Source: Paenibacillus sp. PL91 (lineage in GTDB: Bacteria > Bacillota > Bacilli > Paenibacillales > Paenibacillaceae). From it: 64,000 nt of DNA. The stretch is from the NCBI RefSeq assembly GCF_012935325.2, contig NZ_JABBYG020000008.1:124001-188000 (forward strand). Reading direction: 5' to 3'. The position numbers and the translations under genes were made by a program. Numbering within the stretch: position 1 is the stretch's first letter; each line of letters starts with the position of its first letter. The notes under the pieces were generated by a model. That model did not search any database, was not told the DNA's origin, and saw only the letters and a list, made by a program, of their open reading frames with translations. Shown here piece by piece: positions 1 through 8,320 of the stretch.

Positions 1-37
1 GATATACGTAACAAGAGCAGTTACTAGGAGGTACGTC

Positions 38-1009
38 ATGACAGCCGCACAATTAGATTCCAAAACGAAGCGCTTCGCCTATTCAGCTATCGTTATTTAT
101 TCCACCATCATAGGGCTCTCTTTTCTTTTCGGAAAATTAGCTTTAACGGTTGCAACGCCGCTGGATAGTCTCGCTCACCGCTTTACCGTCTCCCTTATCG
201 CCGCGGCCATTCCTGTTCTATTCGGATGGGTGAAGCTTCAGATTAAACCGCGAGATATGCTTGCCATTCTTCCGCTGGCCGTCTTATATCCGTCGATGTT
301 CTTTGCTTTTCAAGCCTTTGGCCTGCAATTCACGAGCTCCGCGGAGGCAGGCATTATCCACGCGACAGTGCCGATCTTCACGATGGCTGCGGCAGCCTAT
401 TTCCTGAAGGAGCGGACGACGAGGCTGCAGCAGCTTTCGACGCTTCTCTCCGTAGCGGGCGTCATTTTCATATTTGTCATGAAAGGAACGACCATTGATC
501 TTGGTAATATGAAAGGTACGCTGCTCATTCTTTTGTCAGCCCTCGCTTTAGCCGGCTATAGCGTGCTTGCAAGGAAGCTTACTTCGCGGATGAAGGTAAG
601 TACCATGACCTACGTGATGACGGTGATCGGCTTCCTTGTCTTCAACCTGATGGCGGTTGGCCAGCATTTGGCCGAGGGGACGCTTTTACTTTATTTTGAG
701 CCGTTCGCAAGCCCTGTGTTCCTAGTGTCGATTTTATATTTGGGGGTGCTATCCTCGCTCATTTCCAGCTTGCTCAGCAATTATGCCTTATCGAAGCTAG
801 AGGCATCGAAGGTGAGCGTATTTAACCATCTAGCTACATTGGTTTCGATTGTTGGGGGCTTTGTCTTCTTAAATGAACAGCTTGCGTATTACCACCTTAT
901 TGGCGCGGCTGTTATCATTGCGGGAGTGTTGGGCACGAATGCGGGGGCATGGGGAAGGAGGAAAGCGGCGCATCCTCCCAAGGCGCTTGATCCAACGATG
1001 AAACGCTAA
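38..1009 (+). CDS. DMT-superfamily (EamA) transporter
   Basis: A 323-residue polytopic membrane protein with about ten hydrophobic segments arranged as two EamA repeats (roughly residues 15-147 and 160-300). The second repeat holds the typical pattern of a short TM hairpin followed by ...EQLAYYHLIGAAVIIAG near the end. Family members export amino acids, purine-type metabolites or other small molecules; the substrate cannot be read from sequence. The ATG is preceded by AGGAGG at a good distance, so the start is secure. The tail after the last TM is basic and cytoplasmic. It appears monocistronic, since nothing on the same strand follows for more than 900 bases. Family call is firm, substrate unknown. 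Confidence 0.85.
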   Translation: MTAAQLDSKTKRFAYSAIVIYSTIIGLSFLFGKLALTVATPLDSLAHRFTVSLIAAAIPVLFGWVKLQIKPRDMLAILPLAVLYPSMFFAFQAFGLQFTSSAEAGIIHATVPIFTMAAAAYFLKERTTRLQQLSTLLSVAGVIFIFVMKGTTIDLGNMKGTLLILLSALALAGYSVLARKLTSRMKVSTMTYVMTVIGFLVFNLMAVGQHLAEGTLLLYFEPFASPVFLVSILYLGVLSSLISSLLSNYALSKLEASKVSVFNHLATLVSIVGGFVFLNEQLAYYHLIGAAVIIAGVLGTNAGAWGRRKAAHPPKALDPTMKR

Positions 1010-1031
1010 CTAAGAACGGATAGGAAATAGC

Positions 1032-1335
1032 TTATCTGAAAATCTGTCGGAGCCACCGCAGCGCTGGCCGCACCATTTCGCTGCTCGCCCACCGCAGCGG
1101 TGGATAGATCACATTACGCCAGAGCCAGCGCAGCGGGTAATATACGGCATATCGCCACAGAAGGCTAAGCATGCCGAGCAGCCATTTGGTGGCGATTCCG
1201 CAATAGCGGAGAGATTAAGTGCCTCCATAGAAACCGGCTGCGTGGCAGCAGTATTCGTTGCCCGAACCATTTTAGCGGATAATAGATCAAATAACGCCAT
1301 ATCGGCAACCTTTTTCTAACATTTGGACGGTATGA
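1032..1335 (-). pseudogene. Decayed ORF built of 12-residue Trp/Arg repeats
   Basis: Read on the minus strand, this stretch holds tandem 36-nt units encoding a repeating pattern W-R-x-h-h-Y-x-P-L-R/K-W-L. The clearest units are WRYLIYYPLKWF (1299-1264), WRHLISPLLRNR (1227-1192), WRYAVYYPLRWL (1157-1122) and WRNVIYPPLRWA (1121-1086); weaker units lie at 1263-1228 and 1085-1050. A 34-nt unit at 1191-1158 breaks phase, so the first units and the last units are in different frames. The reading ends at a TAA (1034-1032). I see no convincing start or ribosome binding site in the current frame. The 36-nt periodicity with retained protein pattern suggests a former small cationic, aromatic protein that has frameshifted. 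I do not recognise the family. Confidence 0.45.
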
Positions 1336-1938
1336 CACGTATTGTATACGCTCGTTATCGAAGAGATGTTTCAAGCGCGATGATGGGTTCTTTAAGAGGG
1401 GCAGGTTAGACTTCTTTTTAGAAATAACAGGAATTTCTCCAGCAATTTCGGCCGTTTCGGGGGGAATGAGCAACTTAGAGGAAAATGGTCCATCTAAAAC
1501 GTGACTTCCAAGGCGGATTGAGGGAATTTGGGCGAATGAACATGAGGATTTCCAGTTATGTTTCAGTGATCGCGCCAAGCGGAGGAATTAGAAGGAGCTT
1601 TTCCCGTTAGATGTGAGAAAGCACAAGGTAGCACGGCTAGTTTTATTTTCTCAATGATATAAAAGTAGCAACGTTTATAGAAGAGCTAGCATCCTATATA
1701 AGTTAGCTCTAGGCAGTTTGGAGGCTCCCTTGCCATTGCCGTGCAAGTTGAACCGATTACCTCTAAACGGGCAGGCGAGCTGCTCGACTATGGATTGCTG
1801 CATGTGAGCAGCATGAACAAATCTCCACCTCTGCTGGCGTAAAGTTTGGCTATACCTATTTATTACGATGACAGTTTTATTGGAATTGGATATCATTGGA
1901 TTAAAAGGGATGCTGGAAGCATTGTGGGGGTTCGTCCA
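1336..1938. other. Non-coding gap upstream of the amidase
   Basis: No intact gene is supported here. Around 1424-1478 there is a copy of a dispersed motif (GAAATAACAGGAATTTCTCC) that recurs near 54511. From about 1702 to 1938 one plus-strand frame stays open apart from a single TAA at 1840-1842, and it joins the amidase frame. The predicted residues look protein-like but match nothing I recognise, so this could be the remnant of a broken upstream gene. No clear promoter was identified. Confidence 0.35.
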
Positions 1939-3423
1939 ATGAACGTGAATAAGGAAAAATGGATAATAGAAGCGGATATTGCTAGCATGCAATCGGCTAT
2001 GGAAGCGGGCTGGTTAAGCTCGGAAGAGCTGGTGAAGCTGTATTTGGCTCGGATTGAGAGATACGACGGGGTACTTCGCTCTATTTTGGAAGTCAACCCG
2101 GATGCGATTGAAATCGCCAAAGCATTAGATAGGGAACGTATCGAGCAGGGAAGCAGGGGAAGCCTGCATGGCATACCGATCCTGCTCAAGGACAACATCG
2201 ATACGCATGACCACATGCACACGAGCGCAGGCTCGGTCGCATTAGCGAATTCCTACGCAGCGGCGGATTCCTTCGTTGCCTCGCAATTACGCGCAGCCGG
2301 AGCTGTGCTGCTCGGAAAAGCGAATATGACGGAGTGGGCTAATTTCATGTCCAGCTCGATGTGGGCTGGCTACAGCTCAAGAGGAGGACTTGTGCTTAAT
2401 CCTTATGGACCGGGAGAGCTGTTCATCGGCGGCTCAAGCTCAGGCTCAGCAGCTGCGGCGGCCGCGAACTTGGGAGCTGCTGCAATCGGCACGGAAACCT
2501 CCGGCTCGATCATCAGCCCTGCAAGCCAAACGAGCCTGGTAGGAATTAAACCGACGATTGGCTTAGTAAGCCGAAGCGGCATTATACCCATTACGAACAG
2601 CCAGGATACAGCCGGTCCGATGGCAAGAACGGTAGCCGACGCAGCTATTCTGCTTGGAGCAATGACGGGTGCGGATGAGCAGGATGATGCAACGCTATCT
2701 GGGGTAAAGCAATCCTACCGGGATTACACGCCGTTTTTGGATGCGGACTATTTGCAGCAAGCCCGGATCGGAATCCCGCGCTTTTATTATAAAGATTTAG
2801 ACGAAGCTAGACTCGCCATTATTGAAGGGGCAATCGAGGTTTTGAAACAGGCAGGAGCAACGATTATTGACCCTGTTGAGCTGCCATGCGAGCAGGTCGA
2901 TTGGGACTGGCATGTGCTGCGCTATGAATTCAAAAAATATATCAATGACTATCTAGGGAAGCTTGATGAATCAGTTCCTATTCATTCCTTGCAGGAGCTT
3001 ATTGCCTATAATGAGGAACATGCGGAGATCGCTTTGAAATATGGTCAGGATACGCTCATATCGGCAGAGGAAACGAGCGGAACGCTGACCGAGCAGGAAT
3101 ATGTGGATAGTCTAATTAGAAATAAAGAGCTGGCCGGCAAAGGCGGAATTGATCATGCCTTGGTGGAGCATCGATTAGATGCGCTGCTAATCCTTGGCAA
3201 TGAGGAAGTTGATGATCTTGCCGCCAGAGCAGGCTATCCCGTCATTACCGTGCCAGGCGGTTTTGCCGAAACCGGCATAATTGCAGAAGGCGGCTATACG
3301 ACCAAAGGGCCGCAGGGCATCACCTTTATCGGCACTGCCTTCAGCGAGCCGACACTCATTAAGCTGGCTTACGGCTTCGAGCAAGCGACGAAGCATCGCT
3401 TTCCGCCAGCGGCGTTCAGTTGA
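1939..3423 (+). CDS. Amidase signature family protein
   Basis: An amidase of the Ser-cisSer-Lys signature family, hydrolysing an amide bond on an unknown substrate. The catalytic Lys lies in GIPILLKDNIDT, and the Gly/Ser-rich signature GGSSSGSAAAAAANLG is followed by GTETSGSIISPAS and then VGIKPTIGLVSRSGIIP, as in GatA-like and peptide amidases. At about 494 residues the length fits stand-alone amidases. No partner gatB or gatC gene is nearby, so it is not the tRNA amidotransferase. I chose the ATG that begins MNVNKEKW because the family homology starts there and GGGGG lies 8 bases upstream; an in-frame TTG at 1846 would add 31 residues. A terminator follows directly. Confidence 0.85.
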   Translation: MNVNKEKWIIEADIASMQSAMEAGWLSSEELVKLYLARIERYDGVLRSILEVNPDAIEIAKALDRERIEQGSRGSLHGIPILLKDNIDTHDHMHTSAGSVALANSYAAADSFVASQLRAAGAVLLGKANMTEWANFMSSSMWAGYSSRGGLVLNPYGPGELFIGGSSSGSAAAAAANLGAAAIGTETSGSIISPASQTSLVGIKPTIGLVSRSGIIPITNSQDTAGPMARTVADAAILLGAMTGADEQDDATLSGVKQSYRDYTPFLDADYLQQARIGIPRFYYKDLDEARLAIIEGAIEVLKQAGATIIDPVELPCEQVDWDWHVLRYEFKKYINDYLGKLDESVPIHSLQELIAYNEEHAEIALKYGQDTLISAEETSGTLTEQEYVDSLIRNKELAGKGGIDHALVEHRLDALLILGNEEVDDLAARAGYPVITVPGGFAETGIIAEGGYTTKGPQGITFIGTAFSEPTLIKLAYGFEQATKHRFPPAAFS

Positions 3424-3427
3424 AATC

Positions 3428-3478
3428 AAATAGGCGCAAGCAGCAGGCATTATAGCCTCGTTGCTTGCGCCTATTTTT
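3428..3478. terminator. Bidirectional rho-independent terminator
   Basis: A long hairpin with arms AAATAGGCGCAAGCA and TGCTTGCGCCTATTT, an inner GGC/GCC extension, and T-rich sequence on the plus side and A-rich sequence before it. It sits between the convergent amidase and YdjM-like genes and can serve both. Confidence 0.85.
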
Positions 3479-3488
3479 AAATGAAAGC

Positions 3489-4133
3489 CTACAACCGAAT
3501 TTTAAATGATTTCTTCGTTAACGGATAAAGCCATTTTACGCCGCTTGGCGTAAGCGTGTCCGCGATGAGATGAGATAAATAACCGAGCATGGCGACGATT
3601 GCGACGCCTTCGATTTGCAGCTGATTCTCAAGTCCCCAGCCAATCGCCCCCCAAATCGGGACCGCCCATATCGTATGCGTCATGCCGCGGTGCTTCAGCC
3701 ATGGTACCCATGCGGCAAACAGGCCGAAACCGATGAGCCAGTTCATCTGATAATAGTAGCCGGCGTACATGACGAGGCAGCCGGCAACGCTGGCGAGTAC
3801 ATTTCGGATGACGCCCTGCTTAGCGACGAGGCCGAGCAGGAAGACAGCTGCTGCGACGCCTATGTATAACGGTGACGGAGATCGATCGGTGAAAAAATAA
3901 TAGCAAATGATGCCGGCAAGCAGGAAGCCCGACCATAGCGTAAGCTCGCGGATCAGCTTGGAGATTTTGCTGAGCTTGGAGCTAAGCATGCTAGGGCCGT
4001 CAAGATCGGCGCTTAATGCGGAGAAGCCTGCTACTGCAATGTACAAAGCGGCATGCTCCAAAGTGAACGGGTAATAGATCGAAGCGGCAGCACCTACGGC
4101 TGCTCCGATGGCAAGATGAGTCTTTCCTGTCAT
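3489..4133 (-). CDS. YdjM/DUF457 membrane-bound metal-dependent hydrolase-like protein
   Basis: A 214-residue inner-membrane protein of the YdjM (LexA-regulated, DUF457) family. The N-terminus KTHLAIGAAVGAA, the acidic DLDGPSML, the KHRGMTHTIW motif near residues 146-155 and GYLSHLIADTLTPSGVKWLYPL near the C-terminus carry the conserved His/Asp residues of the family. Five to six hydrophobic segments surround them. Family members are annotated as metal-dependent hydrolases but the substrate is not established. An AGGAGG-type site precedes the ATG. It is the last gene of a minus-strand set that starts with the AraC regulator at 5247; whether they share a transcript is unknown. A functional link to DNA damage control cannot be claimed from this sequence. 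Confidence 0.8.
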   Translation of the reverse strand: MTGKTHLAIGAAVGAAASIYYPFTLEHAALYIAVAGFSALSADLDGPSMLSSKLSKISKLIRELTLWSGFLLAGIICYYFFTDRSPSPLYIGVAAAVFLLGLVAKQGVIRNVLASVAGCLVMYAGYYYQMNWLIGFGLFAAWVPWLKHRGMTHTIWAVPIWGAIGWGLENQLQIEGVAIVAMLGYLSHLIADTLTPSGVKWLYPLTKKSFKIRL

Positions 4134-4181
4134 AAATCCTCCTGTGACTGACTATGCGTATGCATGTATGATGACAGCCTA

Positions 4182-4343
4182 TTATAGTTGTTCGCGGTTA
4201 ACCTGCTCATTGCGTACCATTTGCTCCAGCTTCTCTACCAATCGGTCATGCGAGGGGTCTTTTTTGCCAAAGCTGAAGAGCCTTTTTCGGTTTTGCTTTT
4301 TGAGCAGCTCCAGCAGGTAGAGCTTTTCTTTTAACGTAAACAT
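4182..4343 (-). CDS. Small conserved-looking protein, 53 aa
   Basis: A short gene encoding 53 residues, starting MFTLKEKLYLLELL and ending at a TAA before the YdjM-like gene. It is very rich in Lys, Leu, Glu and Arg and would form one or two amphipathic helices (KEKLYLLELLKKQNRKRLF, then DRLVEKLEQMVRNE). An AGGAGG lies 12 bases upstream and overlaps the stop codon of the AraC gene, so the two are probably translated from one mRNA. I do not recognise the family. The good ribosome site, tight spacing and lack of low-complexity sequence argue for a real gene. Confidence 0.6.
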   Translation of the reverse strand: MFTLKEKLYLLELLKKQNRKRLFSFGKKDPSHDRLVEKLEQMVRNEQVNREQL

Positions 4344-4359
4344 GCTGATGAAGAGCCTC

Positions 4360-5247
4360 CTATCTATTCAGCTTGTCGACTGGGCCATTTTCCTTGCGGT
4401 AAACACTTGGCGTCATGCCGGTGCACCTTTTGAATAACGTGTTGAAAGAATGAATATCCTTGTAGCCGACCTTCTCGGCAATCGTACTGATTTTGAGCGG
4501 AGAGCCGCGAAGAAGCTCTTGGCTTTTTTGGATGCGCACATTTTGCAGATAGCGGTGAAAGCTTTGCTTCGTATGCTGCTGGAAGAGTCGCTGCAAATGA
4601 CGCTCGCTCCAGCCGCTTGCCTCAGCCAGCTTCGCAAGGGTCAGCTCCTGATCATAGTGCAGCTCCAGATCATTTAGCAGCTTGATGAAGGCCGTTTGCC
4701 TCGGTGCAGGTGACGGCTGGCTGCGTTCCATCGATCGCTGCAAAGCGATGATTAGCTGCAGCAGCAGCGCATGCAAGTAATCAGGCGAGCCCGTCTGCGG
4801 TAGCTCATATTCTCTGTGCATGGATAGAAACAGCTTCTCGAACTGATCGTGTGTATCCATGCAGGAATAGTAGGGAAAATGTCCGCTTTCCATGTCGCTC
4901 ATAAACTGAACGATGCTGTAGTCGGAGGCGAATGCACTAAGCTTATGCAGCAGCAGCGGAGAAAAGACACAATTGAATACGCTGAGCGGGCTCTTCGCTT
5001 TATTTGCGGAGATCGGCCTGAACACATGCGAGATACCGATTGGGATGAAAAAAACCTGTCCCTTACGCACCCTTTGAACCTGATCCCCGATATGATGGTA
5101 GCCGGCACCCTCCGCAATATAGACGCATTCAAGAAAATCATGATCATGATAGGGGCTCATAATGCTTTCAGCGGCGCGATTAACGTATAGGAGCTGATTT
5201 TTTTGAAAAAAGTACTCTCCACGGAACGTTGCTACTGGATGATTCAT
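4360..5247 (-). CDS. AraC-family transcriptional regulator with cupin domain
   Basis: A 295-residue regulator. The N-terminal half is an AraC-type cupin (metal- or sugar-binding barrel), with SPYHDHDFLECVYIAEGAG near residues 30-50. The C-terminal 100 residues carry two helix-turn-helix units, seen as LAKLAEASGWSERHLQRLF and ISTIAEKVGYKDIHSFNTLF, ending in the standard GMTPSVYRKENG. It is transcribed divergently from the alpha-L-rhamnosidase gene with about 215 bases between the two starts, so it is the likely activator of that gene, responding to L-rhamnose or a related sugar. That link is inference from position. A 53-aa gene follows almost without gap. Confidence 0.85.
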   Translation of the reverse strand: MNHPVATFRGEYFFQKNQLLYVNRAAESIMSPYHDHDFLECVYIAEGAGYHHIGDQVQRVRKGQVFFIPIGISHVFRPISANKAKSPLSVFNCVFSPLLLHKLSAFASDYSIVQFMSDMESGHFPYYSCMDTHDQFEKLFLSMHREYELPQTGSPDYLHALLLQLIIALQRSMERSQPSPAPRQTAFIKLLNDLELHYDQELTLAKLAEASGWSERHLQRLFQQHTKQSFHRYLQNVRIQKSQELLRGSPLKISTIAEKVGYKDIHSFNTLFKRCTGMTPSVYRKENGPVDKLNR

Positions 5248-5462
5248 TTCGCTTGCTCCCAGCGTAGATTTTTCTTATCAAGGTGAAAATGTCCGTATTA
5301 CCGCATCATATTGTCCGTTATACCTGCAAAGTTTTTGCTCTGCTTTTTTATAATTATAGAGGAAAGAGCTGCAGCAAGGAAGGCGAACACGCAATAAATA
5401 ACGTCATCGTAAAGTACAAGTATGGAAAAGCAGATTCGCTTTATGAATTTAAGGAGGAATCC

Positions 5463-8126
5463 ATGATGTTTGAGATTAGTAGGCTGCGCTGTGAGTATCA
5501 GCAAAATCCGATTGGAATCGGTGTGGCAAGGCCGCGTTTAAGCTGGAGTCTGCATTCGGATGAGAGGGCGGTGAGCCAATCTGCATACGAGATTGAGCTT
5601 GCTTTGGATGATCGTTTTGGCGCAGTCATTTGGCAGTCAGGACGCGTGGAATCGGAGCAATCGACCCTTGTGGAGCTGAATGCATTTGCTGTTGAATCTT
5701 GCAAACGTTATTACTACCGCGTGCGGGCATGGAATCAAAGCGGCGAGCAGTCCGCTTGGTCGGAACCGGCTTATTGGGAGATGGGCCTCTTAAATCCGCA
5801 GGAGTGGGCTGGGGAATGGATTTCAGCACCGCTTGAGCTGCTGCCCATTGATGCTGAGCCCTCACCGATGCTGAGGAAAACCTTTGCACTTACAGGTCCT
5901 GTGAAGGAGGCGCGGCTTTACGCGACATCGCTCGGCATTTATGAGCTTGAGCTAAATGGACAACGGGTAGGCGATAGTTATTTTACGCCAGGCTGGACGA
6001 GCTACAATCATACGCTGCAAACGCAAACCTTTGATGTAACGGAGCTGCTTGCGCCAAGCGGAAATGCGATTGGAGCTTATCTCGGAAATGGCTGGTACAA
6101 AGGGAACTTGGCTTGGGGCGATCAGCGCTGCTTGTACGGCGACCGTCTGGCGCTGCTGCTGCAAATGCGCATCGTGTATGAAGACGGCCGGGTAGAGCTG
6201 ATCGTGACCGATGATGGATGGAAGGCGGCAATCAGCCCCATTCAGCTGTCGGAAATCTATCATGGAGAGACGTATGACGCGCGTCTGGAGCGGCAGGGCT
6301 GGAGCACGGCTGCTTATGATGAAAGCGCGGGAGGCTGGCAGCCGGTAGAGGTGCTGCCGCACGGGAAGCAAATGCTGACGCCGCAGGTGAACGAGCCTGT
6401 CCGCAAGCAGGAGCGGTTGAAGCCGATTGCCCTGTTCATGACGCCGAAGGGGGAGCGCGTGCTTGATTTTGGCCAAAATATGGTCGGCTGGGTTCAATTT
6501 GCGGTGCAGGGAGAAGAGGGGACTGAAGTGACGCTGCTGCATGCCGAGGTGCTGGACCAAGAAGGCAATTTCTATACGGAGAATTTGCGTGCGGCGAAGC
6601 AGACGATCAAGTATGTGCCGAAGGGCACGGAGCGTGAAACGTTTGAGCCGCGATTTACGTTTCAAGGCTTTCGTTACGTGCAAATTATCGGATTTCCCGA
6701 GAAGGTGGAGCTGGATGATTTTACAGGCGTGGTGCTTCATTCGGATATGGAGGAGACCGGGACGTTCCAGTGCTCGGAGCCGCTCGTGGGCCAGCTTCAG
6801 CACAACATCAAATGGGGCTTGAAGGGCAACTTCCTCGACGTGCCGACCGACTGTCCGCAGCGGGATGAGCGGCTTGGCTGGACCGGCGATGCGCAAATGT
6901 TCATTCAGACCGCTTCCTACTTGTCGAATGTTGCTCCTTTCTTCACCAAGTGGCTGCGGGACGTGGAGGCCGATCAGTCGGAGGACGGCGGCGTGCCGTT
7001 TGTCGTTCCACATGTGCTGGGCGAGAACGATAAGTCCTCGGCGGCATGGGGCGACGCGGCAGTTATTTGCCCATGGACGATTTATGTTTGCTATGGGGAT
7101 AAACGAATATTGGAGGAGCAGTATGACAGCATGAAGGCGTGGGTGTCCTATATTCGGCGTCAAGGGGATAACGAGTTTTTGTGGAATACGGGCTTTCATT
7201 TTGGCGATTGGCTCGGGCTGGATGCGAAATCCGGCGATTATGTAGGAGCGACCGATCGCGATTTTATTGCGACTGCCTTTTATGCGTATTCGGTGTCGCT
7301 AGTCCAGAAGACGGCAGTCGTGCTGAATGAGACGGAGGATGCGGCTGCGTATCAGGTGCTGTACGACCAAATCATATCGGCGCTGCGCGAGGAGTTCGTG
7401 ACGGCTTCGGGCAGGCTGGCCGTACCGACTCAGACGGCTCAAGTGCTTGCTCTTATGTTCGGGCTGCTGGACGAGGCGGCGGAGAAGCGGGCAATTGCAA
7501 AGCTGGCAGAGCTGCTCGAGCAAAGCAAGTATCACCTGACGACAGGCTTTGTCGGCACGCCTTATTTGAATCATGTGCTTAGCGCATTTGGCCAGAACGA
7601 GGCTGCTTATAAGCTGCTTCTCCAGCAAACCTACCCTTCATGGCTGTATCCGGTAACGAAGGGCGCAACGACGATTTGGGAGCATTGGGACGGCATCAAG
7701 GAGGATGGCAGCTTCTGGAGCAGCGATATGAACTCCTTCAACCATTATGCATATGGCGCCATCGGGGACTGGATGTACCGCACCGTAGCGGGCATTCAAA
7801 CGGTAGAATCGGCACCCGGCTACAAAGAAATCCTAATTGCCCCGCAGCCAGGCGAGGGTCTTGCATGGGCAGAAGGCAGCTTGCAAACCCTGTACGGAAA
7901 GGTCAGTTCTAAATGGGTGAAGTCGGAGGATGGAGGCTTTACGCTGGATGTGGCTATTCCGGCAAACACAACTGCGCAGATCCGCTTGCCGGGAGCAATT
8001 GCCGGGACAAAAGTTACCGAGAGCGGCTCTGCTGCTCATAAAGCTTTGGGCGTAACAGCTGTAACGGAAACAACAGAAGGCGTAACAATTGATGTCGGTT
8101 CAGGCTTCTACAAGTTTGCATGGTAG
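5463..8126 (+). CDS. Alpha-L-rhamnosidase, GH78
   Basis: A cytoplasmic GH78 enzyme of 887 residues that removes terminal alpha-L-rhamnose from oligosaccharides and glycosides. The N-terminal Ig-like and carbohydrate-binding modules (about 1-330) are followed by the (alpha/alpha)6 catalytic barrel. The signature DCPQRDERLGWTGD near residues 463-476 contains the catalytic acid region, and WEHWDGI near 739 contains the second conserved Glu; FGDWLGLD lies between them. No signal peptide is present, so substrates must be imported. The ATG is set by AAGGAGG five bases upstream; an upstream in-frame extension to 5283 lacks a ribosome site and family similarity. The divergent AraC gene is the probable regulator. 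A terminator follows. Confidence 0.93.
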   Translation: MMFEISRLRCEYQQNPIGIGVARPRLSWSLHSDERAVSQSAYEIELALDDRFGAVIWQSGRVESEQSTLVELNAFAVESCKRYYYRVRAWNQSGEQSAWSEPAYWEMGLLNPQEWAGEWISAPLELLPIDAEPSPMLRKTFALTGPVKEARLYATSLGIYELELNGQRVGDSYFTPGWTSYNHTLQTQTFDVTELLAPSGNAIGAYLGNGWYKGNLAWGDQRCLYGDRLALLLQMRIVYEDGRVELIVTDDGWKAAISPIQLSEIYHGETYDARLERQGWSTAAYDESAGGWQPVEVLPHGKQMLTPQVNEPVRKQERLKPIALFMTPKGERVLDFGQNMVGWVQFAVQGEEGTEVTLLHAEVLDQEGNFYTENLRAAKQTIKYVPKGTERETFEPRFTFQGFRYVQIIGFPEKVELDDFTGVVLHSDMEETGTFQCSEPLVGQLQHNIKWGLKGNFLDVPTDCPQRDERLGWTGDAQMFIQTASYLSNVAPFFTKWLRDVEADQSEDGGVPFVVPHVLGENDKSSAAWGDAAVICPWTIYVCYGDKRILEEQYDSMKAWVSYIRRQGDNEFLWNTGFHFGDWLGLDAKSGDYVGATDRDFIATAFYAYSVSLVQKTAVVLNETEDAAAYQVLYDQIISALREEFVTASGRLAVPTQTAQVLALMFGLLDEAAEKRAIAKLAELLEQSKYHLTTGFVGTPYLNHVLSAFGQNEAAYKLLLQQTYPSWLYPVTKGATTIWEHWDGIKEDGSFWSSDMNSFNHYAYGAIGDWMYRTVAGIQTVESAPGYKEILIAPQPGEGLAWAEGSLQTLYGKVSSKWVKSEDGGFTLDVAIPANTTAQIRLPGAIAGTKVTESGSAAHKALGVTAVTETTEGVTIDVGSGFYKFAW

Positions 8127-8160
8127 GCAATTTTTTTATGCATGAATAATAGATCAAGCC

Positions 8161-8205
8161 AGACTGTCCTACAGGTTCGATAACCTAGGGCAGTCTTTTC
8201 TTTTT
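8161..8205 (+). terminator. Rho-independent terminator after the rhamnosidase
   Basis: Arms AGACTG...CAGGTT and AACCT...CAGTCT with a short CGAT loop form a long hairpin followed by TTTTCTTTTT. It separates the rhamnosidase from the LacI-glpP-glpK unit. Confidence 0.85.
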
Positions 8206-8228
8206 GAAGGGAATGAAAATAGTTTTTA

Positions 8229-8261
8229 TTGATTTTTAGTAAAATTAAAGTATAATTTTAC
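8229..8261 (+). promoter_or_regulatory. SigA promoter with perfect inverted repeat over the -10
   Basis: TTGATT (8229-8234), a 16-base spacer and TATAAT (8251-8256) form a good vegetative promoter for the LacI-family gene. A perfect 9-base inverted repeat, GTAAAATTA / TAATTTTAC with a 5-base centre (8239-8261), covers the -10. That makes it a candidate operator, perhaps for autoregulation, although it lacks the central CG of typical LacI sites. Confidence 0.6.
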
Positions 8262-8270
8262 TCATCAAAC

Positions 8271-8284
8271 GGAAATCGCTTACA
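8271..8284 (-). promoter_or_regulatory. Candidate cre (CcpA) site
   Basis: On the minus strand the sequence reads TGTAAGCGATTTCC. It matches the cre consensus TGWNANCGNTNWCA at every defined position except the last. It lies just downstream of the predicted start of the LacI-glpP-glpK transcript, a usual place for CcpA repression. CcpA control of glycerol genes is established in Bacillales; the site here is inferred. Confidence 0.45.
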
Positions 8285-8320
8285 CCAAGCATTTCTTGTT
8301 AAGCAGGAAGGAACGGTAGT

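Noticed and set aside
5283..5462. 60-residue N-terminal extension of the rhamnosidase
   Set aside because: No ribosome site and no GH78 similarity, while AAGGAGG precedes the ATG at 5463.
5952..7199. 415-codon minus-strand open frame opposite the rhamnosidase gene
   Set aside because: Composition is His/Leu/Arg-rich as expected from the complement of a GC-rich gene, with no family motif; the plus strand encodes a complete GH78 enzyme.
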